DNA of 64,000 bases from an uncultured delta proteobacterium. Lineage in GTDB: Bacteria; Desulfobacterota; Desulfovibrionia; Desulfovibrionales; Desulfovibrionaceae. Each line of letters begins with the position of its first letter. The first letter of the stretch is position 1. The notes below the pieces were generated by a model that had not been told where the DNA came from, made no database searches, and saw only the letters and a list, made by a program, of their open reading frames with translations. A program made the position numbers and the translations under genes. The stretch is taken from NCBI GenBank assembly GCA_903835685.1, contig CAILNX010000026.1:124001-188000 (forward strand). Direction: 5' to 3'. Below are positions 35,175 to 45,295 of this stretch, piece after piece.

Positions 35175-35570
35175 CTAGGTCCGTCCGCTCTGCTTCTCGT
35201 TGATTTTTTTGCGTTCAAAGGCCTTGCGCACCTTGTCCAGGAGCAGGTCGAAATCCGTGGGCTTCAAGATGTAGTCGTAGGCCCCCATGGTCATGCCCTG
35301 CATGCCGGTCTCGATGGAGGCATGCCCGGTGAGCATGATGACCTCCACCAGGGGATGGCGCTTCTTGATCTCTTTTAAGGTCTCGATCCCGTCCAGGCCG
35401 GGCATGCGTACGTCCAGAATCACCACGTCGATGGGCTCGCGGGCCAGCAGGTCCAGGGCGTCCTGGCCGTTGTGCACGGCCTTGGCCGGGATTTTGCGGA
35501 AGGTGAACCGTTTCAGGACGGTTTCGATGAAATCGACTTCGTCGTCCACCAGCAGGATGCGGATGTCCAT
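35175..35570 (-). CDS. Stand-alone receiver-domain response regulator (second)
   Basis: A 131-residue receiver: VDDEVDF acidic pocket, phospho-Asp in VVILDVRMPG, Thr in LTGHAS and Lys in ILKPTDF. No DNA-binding domain. It follows the second kinase gene by 30 bases on the minus strand and is followed by the first kinase/receiver pair 55 bases on, so four signalling genes run in one direction. Confidence 0.9.
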   Translation of the reverse strand: MDIRILLVDDEVDFIETVLKRFTFRKIPAKAVHNGQDALDLLAREPIDVVILDVRMPGLDGIETLKEIKKRHPLVEVIMLTGHASIETGMQGMTMGAYDYILKPTDFDLLLDKVRKAFERKKINEKQSGRT

Positions 35571-35600
35571 GGCGTGTCCCCTTGCGCGGATGTCCCGGCC

Positions 35601-37253
35601 CTATTTGGCGGGCAACAGAATGATGAAGGTGGCGCCCTTTCCCGGCTCGCTCTCGACCAGGAGCTGGCCCCCCAGTTTCTCGATGATGCTGTAGCTGATG
35701 GCCAGGCCCAGCCCGGTCCCTTCGCCCACCGCCTTGGTGGTGAAGAAGGGGTCGAATATCCGGTCCAGCTTTTCCTTGGAAATTCCCGGGCCAGTGTCGG
35801 AAATGGCCACTTTCACCTGGTTGGACTCGCGCAGATAGTCGGTCAGGATGGTCACGCTGCCGTTCTTCTCGATGGCGTCCAGGGCGTTGTCGATGATGTT
35901 CAAGAACACCTGCTGGAGTTGGGAGGGATCGCTGGCGATGAGCGGCAGGTCTTCCATATACCTGGAGCGCAGCTCGATCTCCCGGAACCGGGCCTCGGTC
36001 TCCAGGAAGGTGATGGTCTGGGACAGGAGGTTGTTGACGTTCACGTCCTCCTGCACCGGGTCCATGCGGCGGGCGAATCCGAGCAGGCGGTGGGTGATGT
36101 CCTTGGCCCGGCCCACGTGGAACTCGATCTTGCTCACGGCCTCGTCGAATTCCTGGAAATTGGGGGAGAGCTTCAAGTCCGTTTCGCTCAAAAGGTCGCG
36201 CATCCAGCCGGCCTGTTCCTTGATGATGGCCAGGGGGTTGTTCACCTCGTGGGCCACGCCCGCGGCCAGCTTGCCCAGGGCGGCCATCTTGCTGGACTGG
36301 GTCAGGGAGGCGTCCAGGGTGGCCCGCTTGCGTTCGGCCTGGATGAGCTGCTCGATCATGGAGCGGCTGATGAGCACCGCCCCGGCGCATAAAAGGGCGA
36401 TGCCTCCGAACAGGGCGGCGAATCCCGTGGAGCGGGCCTTGGCCAGGGGAAGGAGCTCTTCGGTGGGGTCGTCGCGCAGGACCAGGAGCCAGTTCTTGTT
36501 GTCCAGCCAGGTGGAGGCGTACAGGCTGGTCACTCCGCTTAAGGTCAAGGTCTCCACATGGCTGTCGGAGAAATGGCTGAAGCGCGGGAATTCCATGGGT
36601 TCCAGCATCTTGCCGCCAAAAAGGCTTCTGGTCTGCAAGACGTTGTCCGTGTTCAGGATGAAGGCCTCCCCCCGCTTGCCCAGCTGGACGCTCTGGACCA
36701 GACTCTCGAACACGTCGGAATCGATGGTGGCCCGCAGTATCCAGGTGGTGTCCCCCTCCCGCCGGGACACGGCGATGATGAAGTGGGGGTATTTGCGAAA
36801 GCCCAGGAATACGTCGCTGACGTAGACCCCCTGGGCCATGCACTTGATGAACCAGTCCTCGTGTTTGTAATTGACCCCTTTGAGTTGGTAGGGGCCGGAA
36901 TAGGCCACGTGGTTGCCGTCCTGATCGATGACCCCTAAGTCGATGTAGTATTTGGAGCGGGATTGGACCACGGACATGATCCGTTCCAAGGTGGCGGGAT
37001 CGCACAGGGCCTTCAAGTTCTGGGTGTTGGCGATGGTGGCCAACTGGGCGATGCGTTCGTTCAGGAACAGGTCGATGGTGCGTTTCTTGTTTTCGACCAG
37101 ATAGTGGAGGTTGGAGTTGACCTTGCCGGTATAGGCGGCCTCGAAGCGATAGACCAGGGTGTATCCGAGGATCAGGAGCGGGATGAGGGAGAAACCCAGG
37201 GTGGTCAGGATGATCTTGATGCGCAGTCGGGTGAAATAGCTTTTGTCCATCAT
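35601..37253 (-). CDS. Sensor histidine kinase with double-Cache extracytoplasmic domain
   Basis: A 550-residue kinase: TM helix about 9-33, a periplasmic sensor of about 260 residues with the dCache signature ([19 protein letters not shown]), TM helix near 295-315, then H-box [16 protein letters not shown] and the catalytic boxes [29 protein letters not shown]. It should sense a small ligand in the periplasm and phosphorylate the receiver downstream. The start is the first of two adjacent ATGs after GGTGGGTGGAG. Confidence 0.92.
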   Translation of the reverse strand: MMDKSYFTRLRIKIILTTLGFSLIPLLILGYTLVYRFEAAYTGKVNSNLHYLVENKKRTIDLFLNERIAQLATIANTQNLKALCDPATLERIMSVVQSRSKYYIDLGVIDQDGNHVAYSGPYQLKGVNYKHEDWFIKCMAQGVYVSDVFLGFRKYPHFIIAVSRREGDTTWILRATIDSDVFESLVQSVQLGKRGEAFILNTDNVLQTRSLFGGKMLEPMEFPRFSHFSDSHVETLTLSGVTSLYASTWLDNKNWLLVLRDDPTEELLPLAKARSTGFAALFGGIALLCAGAVLISRSMIEQLIQAERKRATLDASLTQSSKMAALGKLAAGVAHEVNNPLAIIKEQAGWMRDLLSETDLKLSPNFQEFDEAVSKIEFHVGRAKDITHRLLGFARRMDPVQEDVNVNNLLSQTITFLETEARFREIELRSRYMEDLPLIASDPSQLQQVFLNIIDNALDAIEKNGSVTILTDYLRESNQVKVAISDTGPGISKEKLDRIFDPFFTTKAVGEGTGLGLAISYSIIEKLGGQLLVESEPGKGATFIILLPAK

Positions 37254-37471
37254 GGCTCCACCCACCAAGCAATGGGGTTGCAATCTGGCCAGCGGATGAA
37301 TTTTTTACAAAATTCAGATCCGGTGTGAAACTTCCCAATATTAACGGTCGGTAACTGGAATGGCAAGGAGAATAAAGCCGGGACGCGGAGGATTGAGGGC
37401 CGGTCTGGCCGAGTTCCGGGAGGGGGGCTCAGTCCAGGAGGGCTGGCGATCAATGTTCCGAGGCCAGGGGC

Positions 37472-38095
37472 TTAAGGCTTGAGCCCGCCGGGCGCGGTTC
37501 CGTTTTCCGTGAAAAAGGACTCGGGCGAGTCGGCGATCTCGGGCATGCCCGAGGCCAGGGCCGTGGCCAGCCGGTCCATGCTGCCCTTGATCAGGGCCAG
37601 TTCCTCGGCGGGCAACTCCTCGATCTGGCGCAACATGTCCTGCTTGCTCTCGATGAGTTCGTTGAACTGGGCGGCGATGTCCTTTTTCTGCTCTTCGCTG
37701 GCGGTTTCCTGGGTCAGGTAGCGGTCCCGTTCGGCCTGAAGCTCCGCGATCTGCTTTTTGGCCTGGGGAATCTGGTCCTTCATGCGCACGGCCATGCTGC
37801 CCACCATGACCTGATTCATGACGTAGCTGAAACGGATGACCTGCCAGTTCAGGCTCTGGATGAAGGACTCGATCTCCTGCTCGCTGGGCTCGGACTCGCC
37901 CTTGGAAATGGCCCAGCGCACGTAAGCAGGGTAGTCGATGATGAATTTGTCCAGTTCGGCCTGGGTCAGGAGATTCTGCCCCTTGAAGGGATTGTCCGAC
38001 ACCTGGGGCTTTTCGGCCTGTTCGTTGGAGCAGGCATAGGCCATGAAGATGAGGACCAGGGCCGGAAGGCACACGGCGGCCATGAGTTTTTTCAT
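37472..38095 (-). CDS. Coiled-coil lipoprotein of unknown function
   Basis: A 207-residue protein with lipoprotein signal MKKLMAAVCLPALVLIFM and lipobox AYAC (Cys at residue 22). The mature chain has charged helical segments (KKQIAELQAERDRYLTQETA), so an alpha-helical or coiled form is likely. No family is recognised. It is isolated: 218 bases before the kinase gene start and 244 bases after ilvC. Start has AGAAC.. no strong ribosome site, but the signal peptide fixes the N-terminus. Confidence 0.7.
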   Translation of the reverse strand: MKKLMAAVCLPALVLIFMAYACSNEQAEKPQVSDNPFKGQNLLTQAELDKFIIDYPAYVRWAISKGESEPSEQEIESFIQSLNWQVIRFSYVMNQVMVGSMAVRMKDQIPQAKKQIAELQAERDRYLTQETASEEQKKDIAAQFNELIESKQDMLRQIEELPAEELALIKGSMDRLATALASGMPEIADSPESFFTENGTAPGGLKP

Positions 38096-38282
38096 AAAGT
38101 TCTCCGGGCGGCTTTTAAGGAGTCGCCTGCAAAGTGGACTTCCAAGGCCGGGGCGCAGCCAGGAATCGGCTCTCGTGGCCCGTCACTGCTGGTTTAGCCC
38201 GAGCCGGGGGAATGCGCAATGGGCGAGGCCCCTGGTTTCAAGAAAAAATCTAGATTTCCGCAAATTTTTTCCCGGTGGGACG

Positions 38283-38320
38283 AAAAAGGCGGCGCGCCCC
38301 CGGGGGGGACACGCCGCCTG
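38283..38320 (-). terminator. Rho-independent terminator of the ilv operon
   Basis: On the minus strand AGGCGGCGTG pairs with the CGCGCCGCCT arm, followed by TTTTTC. It lies 20 bases after the ilvC stop. Confidence 0.8.
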
Positions 38321-38339
38321 ACAGGCCGGGGCAAGCGGG

Positions 38340-39338
<999 letters not shown>

Positions 39339-39824
39339 TTAGTCTTGCATGGCCCGCTTTAAGGCCACGGTGCCGGTGCGGGCGATTTCCTTGATGCCAA
39401 AACGGGTGAGCAGGTTGATCAGGGCCTGGATCTTGCCAAAGTCTCCGATGGCTTCCAGGGTCAGATCACCATGGCCCACGTCCACCACCTTGCAGCGGAA
39501 GATGTCCACGATGCGCAGGATCTCCGCGCGGTTGCGGTCCTCGGCCAGGACCTTCATGAGGGCCATCTCGCGCTGCACGGCCTTGTGTTCGGTCAAATCC
39601 ACCACCTTGATGACCGTGATGAGCTTGCGGAGCTGCTTCACAATCTGCTCGATGATTGCATCGTCGCCAATGGTGGTGATGGTCATGTGGGAGACATCGG
39701 GCTCCAGCGTGGGGGCCACGTTCAGGGATTCGATGTTGAATCCCCGGCCCGAAAAAAGGCCGGCCACCCGCGAGAGCACGCCCGGTTCGTTTTCCACGGT
39801 CACGGAGAGGATGTGGCGATGCAT
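39339..39824 (-). CDS. ilvN: Acetolactate synthase small (regulatory) subunit
   Basis: A 161-residue protein with an N-terminal ACT domain (HILSVTVENEPGVLSRVAGLFSGRG, quoted in part) and a C-terminal second ACT-like domain. It confers valine feedback on the large subunit encoded nine bases upstream. Length matches IlvH/IlvN (about 160 residues). Confidence 0.95.
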   Translation of the reverse strand: MHRHILSVTVENEPGVLSRVAGLFSGRGFNIESLNVAPTLEPDVSHMTITTIGDDAIIEQIVKQLRKLITVIKVVDLTEHKAVQREMALMKVLAEDRNRAEILRIVDIFRCKVVDVGHGDLTLEAIGDFGKIQALINLLTRFGIKEIARTGTVALKRAMQD

Positions 39825-39833
39825 GGGGGCCTC

Positions 39834-41525
39834 CTACACCAAGAGCATGTCGGCCAGGGAGGCCCCGGCCGGGACCATGGGATAGACGTTCTCTTCGCGC
39901 TCCACGCGCACGTCCACGATGACCGTATTGTTGATGGCAAAGGCTTTCTTGAGCACCGGCTCCACGTCCTTGGGCTTGGTGATCCGGAATCCGACCGCGC
40001 CGTAAGCCTCGGCCAGTTTGACGAAGTCCGGCTGGGCCTCCATGCAGGTCTCGGAATAGCATCTGTCGTAGAAGAGTTCCTGCCACTGCCGGACCATGCC
40101 CAGATAGCCGTTGTTCAAAATGATGATCTTGACCGGGAGCTTCTGGCACACGGCCGTGGCCAGCTCCTGGATGTTCATCTGGATGGAGCCGTCGCCAGCG
40201 ATGTCGATGACCAAGCGGTCGGGAAAGGCCATCTGGGCCCCGATGGCCGCCGGAAAGCCGTAGCCCATGGTCCCAAGGCCCCCCGAGGACAGGAAGGACT
40301 TGGGCCGGTGGAATTTGTAGAACTGGGCCGCCCACATCTGGTTCTGGCCCACCTCGGTGGTGATGATGGCCTCGCCCTTGGTCAGTTCGTAGATCTTCTC
40401 CACCACGAACTGGGGCTTCACCGTCTTGGAGGAAGGCTTGTATTTCAGGGGCTGGGCCTCGTTCCACACGCTGATCTGGTCCAGCCAGTCCTTGCGGATG
40501 GCCGGATAGTCCACGTCCTTGGCCGTGCCCTTCAAGGCCTCGTTCAAGGCGGTCAGGGCGCTCTTGCAGTCGGCCACGATCGGCACGTGAACGCTCACGT
40601 TCTTCTGGATCGAAGTGGGGTCGATGTCGATATGCACCAGGGTGGCCTTGGGCGCGAAGGTGGACACCTTGCCCGTGACCCGGTCGTCGAAGCGCGCGCC
40701 GATGGCCAGGACCAGGTCGGCGTTGTTCACGGCCATGTTGGCCGCGTACGTTCCGTGCATGCCGAGCATGCCCAGCCACAGGGGATCGTTGCCCGGAAAG
40801 GCCCCCAGGCCCATGAGGGTGGAGGTGACCGGAATGTGCCGCCGATGGGCCAGGGTGACCAACTCCTCGTGGGCGTCGGCGCTGATGACCCCGCCCCCGG
40901 AGTAGATGACCGGCCGCTGGGCCTTCTGGATGAGCTTGGCCACCCGTGATATCTGCTTGGGATGCGGATCGCAGTGCGGGTTGTAGCTGCGCATGCTGAT
41001 GTCGTCGGGATAGATGAACTTGGCCTTGGCCTGCATGATGTCCTTGGGCAGGTCCACCAGGACCGGTCCAGGGCGGCCGGACCTGGCCAGGTAGAAGGCC
41101 TGCTTGATGGTGTAGGCCAGCTTGTGGATGTCTTTGACCAGGGTGTTGTGCTTGGTGCAGGGACGGGTGATGCCCACGATATCCACTTCCTGAAAGGCGT
41201 CGTTGCCGATCAGGGGAGTGGGCACCTGGCCGGTCAAGATGACCACCGGGATGGAATCCATGTAGGCCGTGGCGATGCCCGTGACCGTGTTGGTGGCCCC
41301 GGGTCCGGAGGTGACCAGACAGACGCCGACCTGGCCCGTGGCCCGGGCGTACCCGTCCGCAGCGTGAATGGCGCCTTGTTCGTGGCGGACCAGCACGTGC
41401 TTGAACGGGTAGTTGGGCAGCTCGTGATAGATGTCGATCACTGCCCCGCCCGGAAAGCCGAAGATGGTGGTGACACCCTCAAGCTTCAGGCATTCCATGA
41501 GGATTTGAGCCCCGGTGAGCTCCAT
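39834..41525 (-). CDS. ilvB: Acetolactate synthase large (catalytic) subunit
   Basis: A 563-residue ThDP enzyme. The catalytic Glu lies in [18 protein letters not shown], and the ThDP/Mg motif [15 protein letters not shown] and [12 protein letters not shown] are present. It condenses pyruvate to acetolactate (or with 2-oxobutyrate). It starts five bases after the DUF465 gene stop, and is part of a seven-gene minus-strand run starting at yggT. Confidence 0.96.
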   Translation of the reverse strand: MELTGAQILMECLKLEGVTTIFGFPGGAVIDIYHELPNYPFKHVLVRHEQGAIHAADGYARATGQVGVCLVTSGPGATNTVTGIATAYMDSIPVVILTGQVPTPLIGNDAFQEVDIVGITRPCTKHNTLVKDIHKLAYTIKQAFYLARSGRPGPVLVDLPKDIMQAKAKFIYPDDISMRSYNPHCDPHPKQISRVAKLIQKAQRPVIYSGGGVISADAHEELVTLAHRRHIPVTSTLMGLGAFPGNDPLWLGMLGMHGTYAANMAVNNADLVLAIGARFDDRVTGKVSTFAPKATLVHIDIDPTSIQKNVSVHVPIVADCKSALTALNEALKGTAKDVDYPAIRKDWLDQISVWNEAQPLKYKPSSKTVKPQFVVEKIYELTKGEAIITTEVGQNQMWAAQFYKFHRPKSFLSSGGLGTMGYGFPAAIGAQMAFPDRLVIDIAGDGSIQMNIQELATAVCQKLPVKIIILNNGYLGMVRQWQELFYDRCYSETCMEAQPDFVKLAEAYGAVGFRITKPKDVEPVLKKAFAINNTVIVDVRVEREENVYPMVPAGASLADMLLV

Positions 41526-41529
41526 GCCT

Positions 41530-41760
41530 TTATCCCTCCGCTTTAATGCACTGGTCGATGATCGACTGCAGTTTGGTTTTTCCAGCCAGCTTCTTCTTCT
41601 TGAGCTGCTTGAGCTCCTGTTCTTGGGCCGGGCTCAAATAGGACTTGCCTTCCAGCTTTTCGAGCATGCGCTCGTATTCGATGTGCTGGTCATACAGGGC
41701 CTGGAGCTCGGCGTTGTCCGGGCCGTACTTCTTGACGAGTTCGATTTCTCTGGCTTCCAT
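41530..41760 (-). CDS. Small coiled-coil protein (DUF465/YdcH-like)
   Basis: A 76-residue, highly charged helical protein ([38 protein letters not shown]), typical of the YdcH/DUF465 family. Function is unknown in the family. It is directly ahead of ilvB, with a 4-base gap, and is probably co-transcribed. Confidence 0.8.
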   Translation of the reverse strand: MEAREIELVKKYGPDNAELQALYDQHIEYERMLEKLEGKSYLSPAQEQELKQLKKKKLAGKTKLQSIIDQCIKAEG

Positions 41761-41796
41761 GCAACTTCTCCTCGTTGGGGTTGTCGCTGGTCGGGC

Positions 41797-42132
41797 TCAA
41801 CGCCCGGTTGGTTCCGGGGCCATGGCGGCCCACGACGGTTCGTTTTCGGTTTCAATGACCAGGGTCTTGCCCCTGGTGGTTTTTCCGGCTGAGAGGCTCA
41901 CCTGGCTCTTTTTCAGTCCCAGGGTCCGGGCCACGTAGTCCACAAGGGCTGCGTTGGCCTTGTTGTCCACGGCCGGGGCCTCGATCCGGATCTTCAGCCG
42001 GTCCTGATACAGCCCGGCCACGGCGGATTTCTTGGCCCCGGGCTGGACCCAGACCAGGAGCCGCCAGGCCCCGGGTCCCAGGCGGGTCAGATAGGGCGGC
42101 AGGCCCTGGTCTCCGCTCGTTTTCCCGCTCAC
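41797..42132 (-). CDS. DUF167 (YggU-like) protein
   Basis: A 111-residue protein with the DUF167 pattern: VWVQPGAKKSAVAG, LKIRIEAPAVDNKANAALV and the C-terminal SAGKTTRGKTLVI. The family often lies beside yggT, as here. Biochemical role is unknown. It overlaps divIVA by four bases. Confidence 0.88.
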   Translation of the reverse strand: MSGKTSGDQGLPPYLTRLGPGAWRLLVWVQPGAKKSAVAGLYQDRLKIRIEAPAVDNKANAALVDYVARTLGLKKSQVSLSAGKTTRGKTLVIETENEPSWAAMAPEPTGR

Positions 42133-42632
42133 TTGACCTTTTTCAGGAAGGTGAGCTTGGATTCCATTTCTTCCATCTTCTCCACGTCCGGGTCCCGGGT
42201 CTCCAGGAGGCGGCCGTAGGTTTCCAGCAGTCCCCGGAAGCGGGTCTGGAACTCCGTGCGCCAGCGTTTGACGTTGGCGATGTCTTCATGCACCTGGCCC
42301 AGGCGCTGGTGGGCCTGTCGAACGATGTCCGAGGCCTTGGACTGGGCCTCGTCCAGGATGAGCTGGGCCTCCTTGCGGGCCTGGGCGGTCATCTCGTCCA
42401 CCATGCGCTGGGTGGAGACCAGGGTCTCGCGCATGGATTCCTCGCGCTTGCGATAGCCCTCCAGGGTCTCTTCCAGATGGCGGACCTTCTGGCGCAACTC
42501 TTTGCGCTCCTCGGCCATCTGGCCCAGGGTCTCGGCCATGCCCTGGACCAGGGTGTCCACCTCGGGCTTGGCGTATCCGAGCACGCTGGTGGAAAAGGCC
42601 ACGTTCAAGAGATCGATCTTGGACAGGGACAT
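42129..42632 (-). CDS. DivIVA-domain protein
   Basis: A 167-residue coiled-coil protein. The N-terminal SKIDLLNVAFSTSVLGYAKPEVD corresponds to the DivIVA membrane-binding segment; the rest is continuous coiled coil. DivIVA-type proteins mark curved membrane and organise division or polar growth; in Gram-negatives the role is little known. It follows yggT by ten bases, a conserved pairing. Confidence 0.88.
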   Translation of the reverse strand: MSLSKIDLLNVAFSTSVLGYAKPEVDTLVQGMAETLGQMAEERKELRQKVRHLEETLEGYRKREESMRETLVSTQRMVDEMTAQARKEAQLILDEAQSKASDIVRQAHQRLGQVHEDIANVKRWRTEFQTRFRGLLETYGRLLETRDPDVEKMEEMESKLTFLKKVK

Positions 42633-42641
42633 GGATGCCTC

Positions 42642-42971
42642 CTATCGGACCATCATGCCGGGCATGCCGTAGCCCATGCTGAAGGCCAGCCGGACCAGAT
42701 TGTCCACGACCACGATGTCCGCCACCTGGATGACCAGGATGAGGAGTATCGGGGACAGGTCGAAGCCGCCGATCATGGTAAAGGGCACCCAGCGCCGCAC
42801 CTTGGCGTACACCGGGTCCGTGGCCCCCCGCAGGAAGCGCACGATGGGATTGTAGGGATCGGGGTTGACCCAGGACAACAGCGCGGAAATAATCACGATC
42901 CACATGTAGGCGTTGAGCAGGACCCCCAGCACTTTGGCCAGGGCCACGATCACGCTGGCGAGGAAGGACAA
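42642..42971 (-). CDS. YggT-family membrane protein
   Basis: A 109-residue protein with two hydrophobic segments (IVALAKVLGVLLNAYMWIV; DLSPILLILVIQVADIVV) and the YggT signature LLSWVNPDPYNPIVRFLRG. The start is judged to be TTG at 42971, because AAGGAGG lies five bases upstream and the family's N-terminus begins here; an ATG at 43052 would add 27 polar residues without a ribosome site. First gene of the yggT-divIVA-DUF167-DUF465-ilvBNC run. Role in osmotic or envelope functions is suggested for the family only. Confidence 0.85.
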   Translation of the reverse strand: MSFLASVIVALAKVLGVLLNAYMWIVIISALLSWVNPDPYNPIVRFLRGATDPVYAKVRRWVPFTMIGGFDLSPILLILVIQVADIVVVDNLVRLAFSMGYGMPGMMVR

Positions 42972-43154
42972 GACGGCCTCCTTGGCTCGGAGACTTGTGT
43001 CTCCGCTGCAATTCTGTTCAGGATTTTTGTCACAGGGTCCGGCGCAAATCAAGGTTTTTTTTCAGGATGGGCGAGCGCTCGCTGCTTTACGGGGCCGGAC
43101 AAAAACGGTAGAAATCCGCCTTTTGCGCCCATTTCGGGCTGGAGAACGCGCCAA

Positions 43155-43946
43155 ATGACCTTCATGGATGTCCATACCCACGCCTTCCATCCCAAGATCG
43201 CGGACAAGGTGCTGTCCCAGCTTGAGGCCCATTACGGCATCCTGCCCGTGGGCAACGGGCTGGTGGAGGACCTTCTGGCCCGCCTGGACCGCGCCGGGAT
43301 CGACCAGGCCGTGGTGCACACCGCGGCCACGGACGCCGCCCAGGTCATCCCGGCCAACAACTGGGCCTTGTCTCTCCAGGCCGGGTACGACGGCCGCATC
43401 CGGGCCTTCGGGACCATGCACCCGGACTATCCCGAGCCCGAGAAGGAACTCGCGCGCATCGCCCGCAAGGGAATCAAGGGGCTCAAGTTCCACAACGATT
43501 TCCAGGGATTTCCCATGGACGACCCCCGTCTGGTGGACATCCTGGCCCTGGCCGGGGACCGCTTCGCCATCATGTTCCACGTGGGCGACAGGCACGCGCC
43601 CGAGCAGAACCCCTCCTGCCCCATGAAAATGGCCGCCCTGCATGAGCGTTTCCCGGACCTGCCCATGATCGTGGCCCATCTGGGCGGCTATCTGCACTGG
43701 AAATGGGCCTTGGACTGCCTGGTGGGCACCGGGGTGTATCTGGACACCTCCAGCTCCCTGGCCTTTATCGACGACGAGACCTTGAAGACCATCTTCGCCC
43801 GCCACCCCCGGGAGCGCATCCTGTTCGGCAGCGACTACCCCCTGTTCGACCCGGCCGACGAGGCCTGGAAACTCCAGAAGCGCCTGAATTTGACCGATTC
43901 GGAGCTGGAGGACATCCTGGCCAACGGGGCCAGGCTTCTGGGCTGA
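43155..43946 (+). CDS. Amidohydrolase-2 family metal-dependent hydrolase
   Basis: A 263-residue TIM-barrel hydrolase: N-terminal metal motif DVHTHAFHP, then KGLKFHNDFQG, HVGDRHAPEQN, VAHLGGY and C-terminal FGSDYPLFD, the five-strand metal pattern of the amidohydrolase superfamily (COG2159 type). Substrate is unknown; relatives include decarboxylases. GGAGAACGC precedes the ATG. Upstream open frame is not coding, as it crosses yggT and divIVA. Confidence 0.85.
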   Translation: MTFMDVHTHAFHPKIADKVLSQLEAHYGILPVGNGLVEDLLARLDRAGIDQAVVHTAATDAAQVIPANNWALSLQAGYDGRIRAFGTMHPDYPEPEKELARIARKGIKGLKFHNDFQGFPMDDPRLVDILALAGDRFAIMFHVGDRHAPEQNPSCPMKMAALHERFPDLPMIVAHLGGYLHWKWALDCLVGTGVYLDTSSSLAFIDDETLKTIFARHPRERILFGSDYPLFDPADEAWKLQKRLNLTDSELEDILANGARLLG

Positions 43947-43991
43947 CGGCCAGGGAACCTTGTCCCGGCCCCCGGCCCTTGGCGGGAGTCA

Positions 43992-44282
43992 TCAGCAGAA
44001 CCGCTGATAGTCCGCGCTTTCGTGGGTTCCGACATAGGTCACTTCCCGCTTCCCCTCACCGCACTCTCTCCAAACGGCGACGAACGTCGGACGGCCCCCC
44101 CGGAGGTGGCAATGATGGCAGCCCAAGGCACCCTTGATTTTGCCGTAGTGGGGCCATTCGGGATGGGCCGGGCCTGATTCGGACAAGGAAGAAATAAGAA
44201 TTTCAAATGTCTCTCTGACCTCTTCAGGCAATCGCAAGGCCTGCTTGGCCACCTTCCCGGGTATGGTCACTTCCCATTTCAT
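43992..44282 (-). CDS. Orphan RelE-like toxin (cytotoxic translational repressor family)
   Basis: A 96-residue protein with the family pattern KWEVTIPGKVAKQALRLPEE, HPEWPHYGKIKGALGCHHCHL, PTFVAVW and TYVGTHESADY. Such toxins cut mRNA on the ribosome and usually have an HTH antitoxin immediately adjacent. None fits here: 45 bases downstream is the convergent amidohydrolase end and 53 bases upstream is a terminator. GC content is lower than neighbours, which suggests acquisition. The start MKWE is preferred over an ATG six codons earlier. Confidence 0.75.
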   Translation of the reverse strand: MKWEVTIPGKVAKQALRLPEEVRETFEILISSLSESGPAHPEWPHYGKIKGALGCHHCHLRGGRPTFVAVWRECGEGKREVTYVGTHESADYQRFC

Positions 44283-44335
44283 GACCCGATCAGTACGCAA
44301 TATTGGGAACTCGTCAATACTCAGCTTAGGAGCGA

Positions 44336-44377
44336 CAAAAAGAGAAAGGCGGCCAGGATGTTCCTGCCGCCTTTCTT
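44336..44377 (-). terminator. Rho-independent terminator after motA, possibly bidirectional
   Basis: AAAGGCGGC (44345-44353) and GCCGCCTTT (44366-44374) form a stem extended by AGGA/TTCCT; on the minus strand TCTCTTTTT follows. It lies 20 bases after the motA stop. Confidence 0.88.
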
Positions 44378-44396
44378 GTGTTTCGATTCGTTCCCC

Positions 44397-45284
44397 CTAC
44401 GAAGCCCGGGCCAGGGTCACTTCCTTGAGCGGGGTGGCCGGGGGCGGGATTTGGCCCAGTTCGGTCTCCATGAGCGGGTCCTGGCGTTGCTTCAGGTAGC
44501 GGCGGGACAGGGCGCGCAGGGCGTCGGCCTTGCCGTTCCGGTCCCCCAGGCTCAGGAAGGAGACCAGTTTCTTTTCCAGCTTGTAGGGGTTCTGCTCCTT
44601 GCGGATGGCGATGACCCCCTCCATGATGATCTTGTGGTTCAGCAGCTCGGCCCGGGTCCGGAAATGCACGCATTCGGCCAGGGGGGAGAAGAGCAGGTTG
44701 CTCAGCACGATGCCGTACAGGGTGGAGACAAAGGCCACCGGGATGTGCTTCAAGATGACCCCGGTGTCGCCCACGCCCGTGAGCAGCCCGGCCAGGCCGA
44801 TGACGCTGCCGGCCACGCCCAGGGCCGGGGCGATGCGGGCCATGGTCAGGAAGATGCGCTCCATCTGGCTGCGGCGCAGGCTGAAAAAGGTCATTTCCGA
44901 GGTCAGGATGTCCCGGATCTCCCGCTCCTTGTAGTTGTCCACCAGGAACATGAGGGCATTGCGCAAAAAGGGATTGCCGCTGCTTTCCCCCACCTTCTCC
45001 AGGCACAGGACCCCGTTGATCCGGGACTGCACGGCCATGTCCAGCAGAGCGTGCACCAGGTCGGCCGGGGTTTCCAGCTCGTTCATGTAGGCGTTTCTGA
45101 CCACGCTGAACGCGTTTTTGATCCGCTCCAGGGGGTAGCTTAAGAGCAGGGCGGCGGCCACGCCGGAACTGACGATGGCAAAGGCCACCAGGTTCCAGAT
45201 CACGGACACGCCCCCGGCCAGGGCGAAGCCCCCGGCGAAAATGGCCAGGCAGATTGCCGCGGCGGCGATGTTCTTGCGGTACAT
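44397..45284 (-). CDS. motA: MotA/TolQ/ExbB-type proton-channel subunit
   Basis: A 295-residue membrane protein. Two N-terminal TM helices precede a cytoplasmic loop; the C-terminal pair (LGVAGSVIGLAGLL; STLYGIVLSNLLFSPL) carry the Pro and Thr/Ser pattern of MotA. The cytoplasmic loop has charged residues (RRSQMERIFL). It powers flagellar rotation with MotB, encoded directly upstream. A non-flagellar MotA/TolQ role is possible, since order is motB-motA and no flagellar gene adjoins. Confidence 0.78.
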   Translation of the reverse strand: MYRKNIAAAAICLAIFAGGFALAGGVSVIWNLVAFAIVSSGVAAALLLSYPLERIKNAFSVVRNAYMNELETPADLVHALLDMAVQSRINGVLCLEKVGESSGNPFLRNALMFLVDNYKEREIRDILTSEMTFFSLRRSQMERIFLTMARIAPALGVAGSVIGLAGLLTGVGDTGVILKHIPVAFVSTLYGIVLSNLLFSPLAECVHFRTRAELLNHKIIMEGVIAIRKEQNPYKLEKKLVSFLSLGDRNGKADALRALSRRYLKQRQDPLMETELGQIPPPATPLKEVTLARAS

Positions 45285-45295
45285 GGTCGGCCTCC

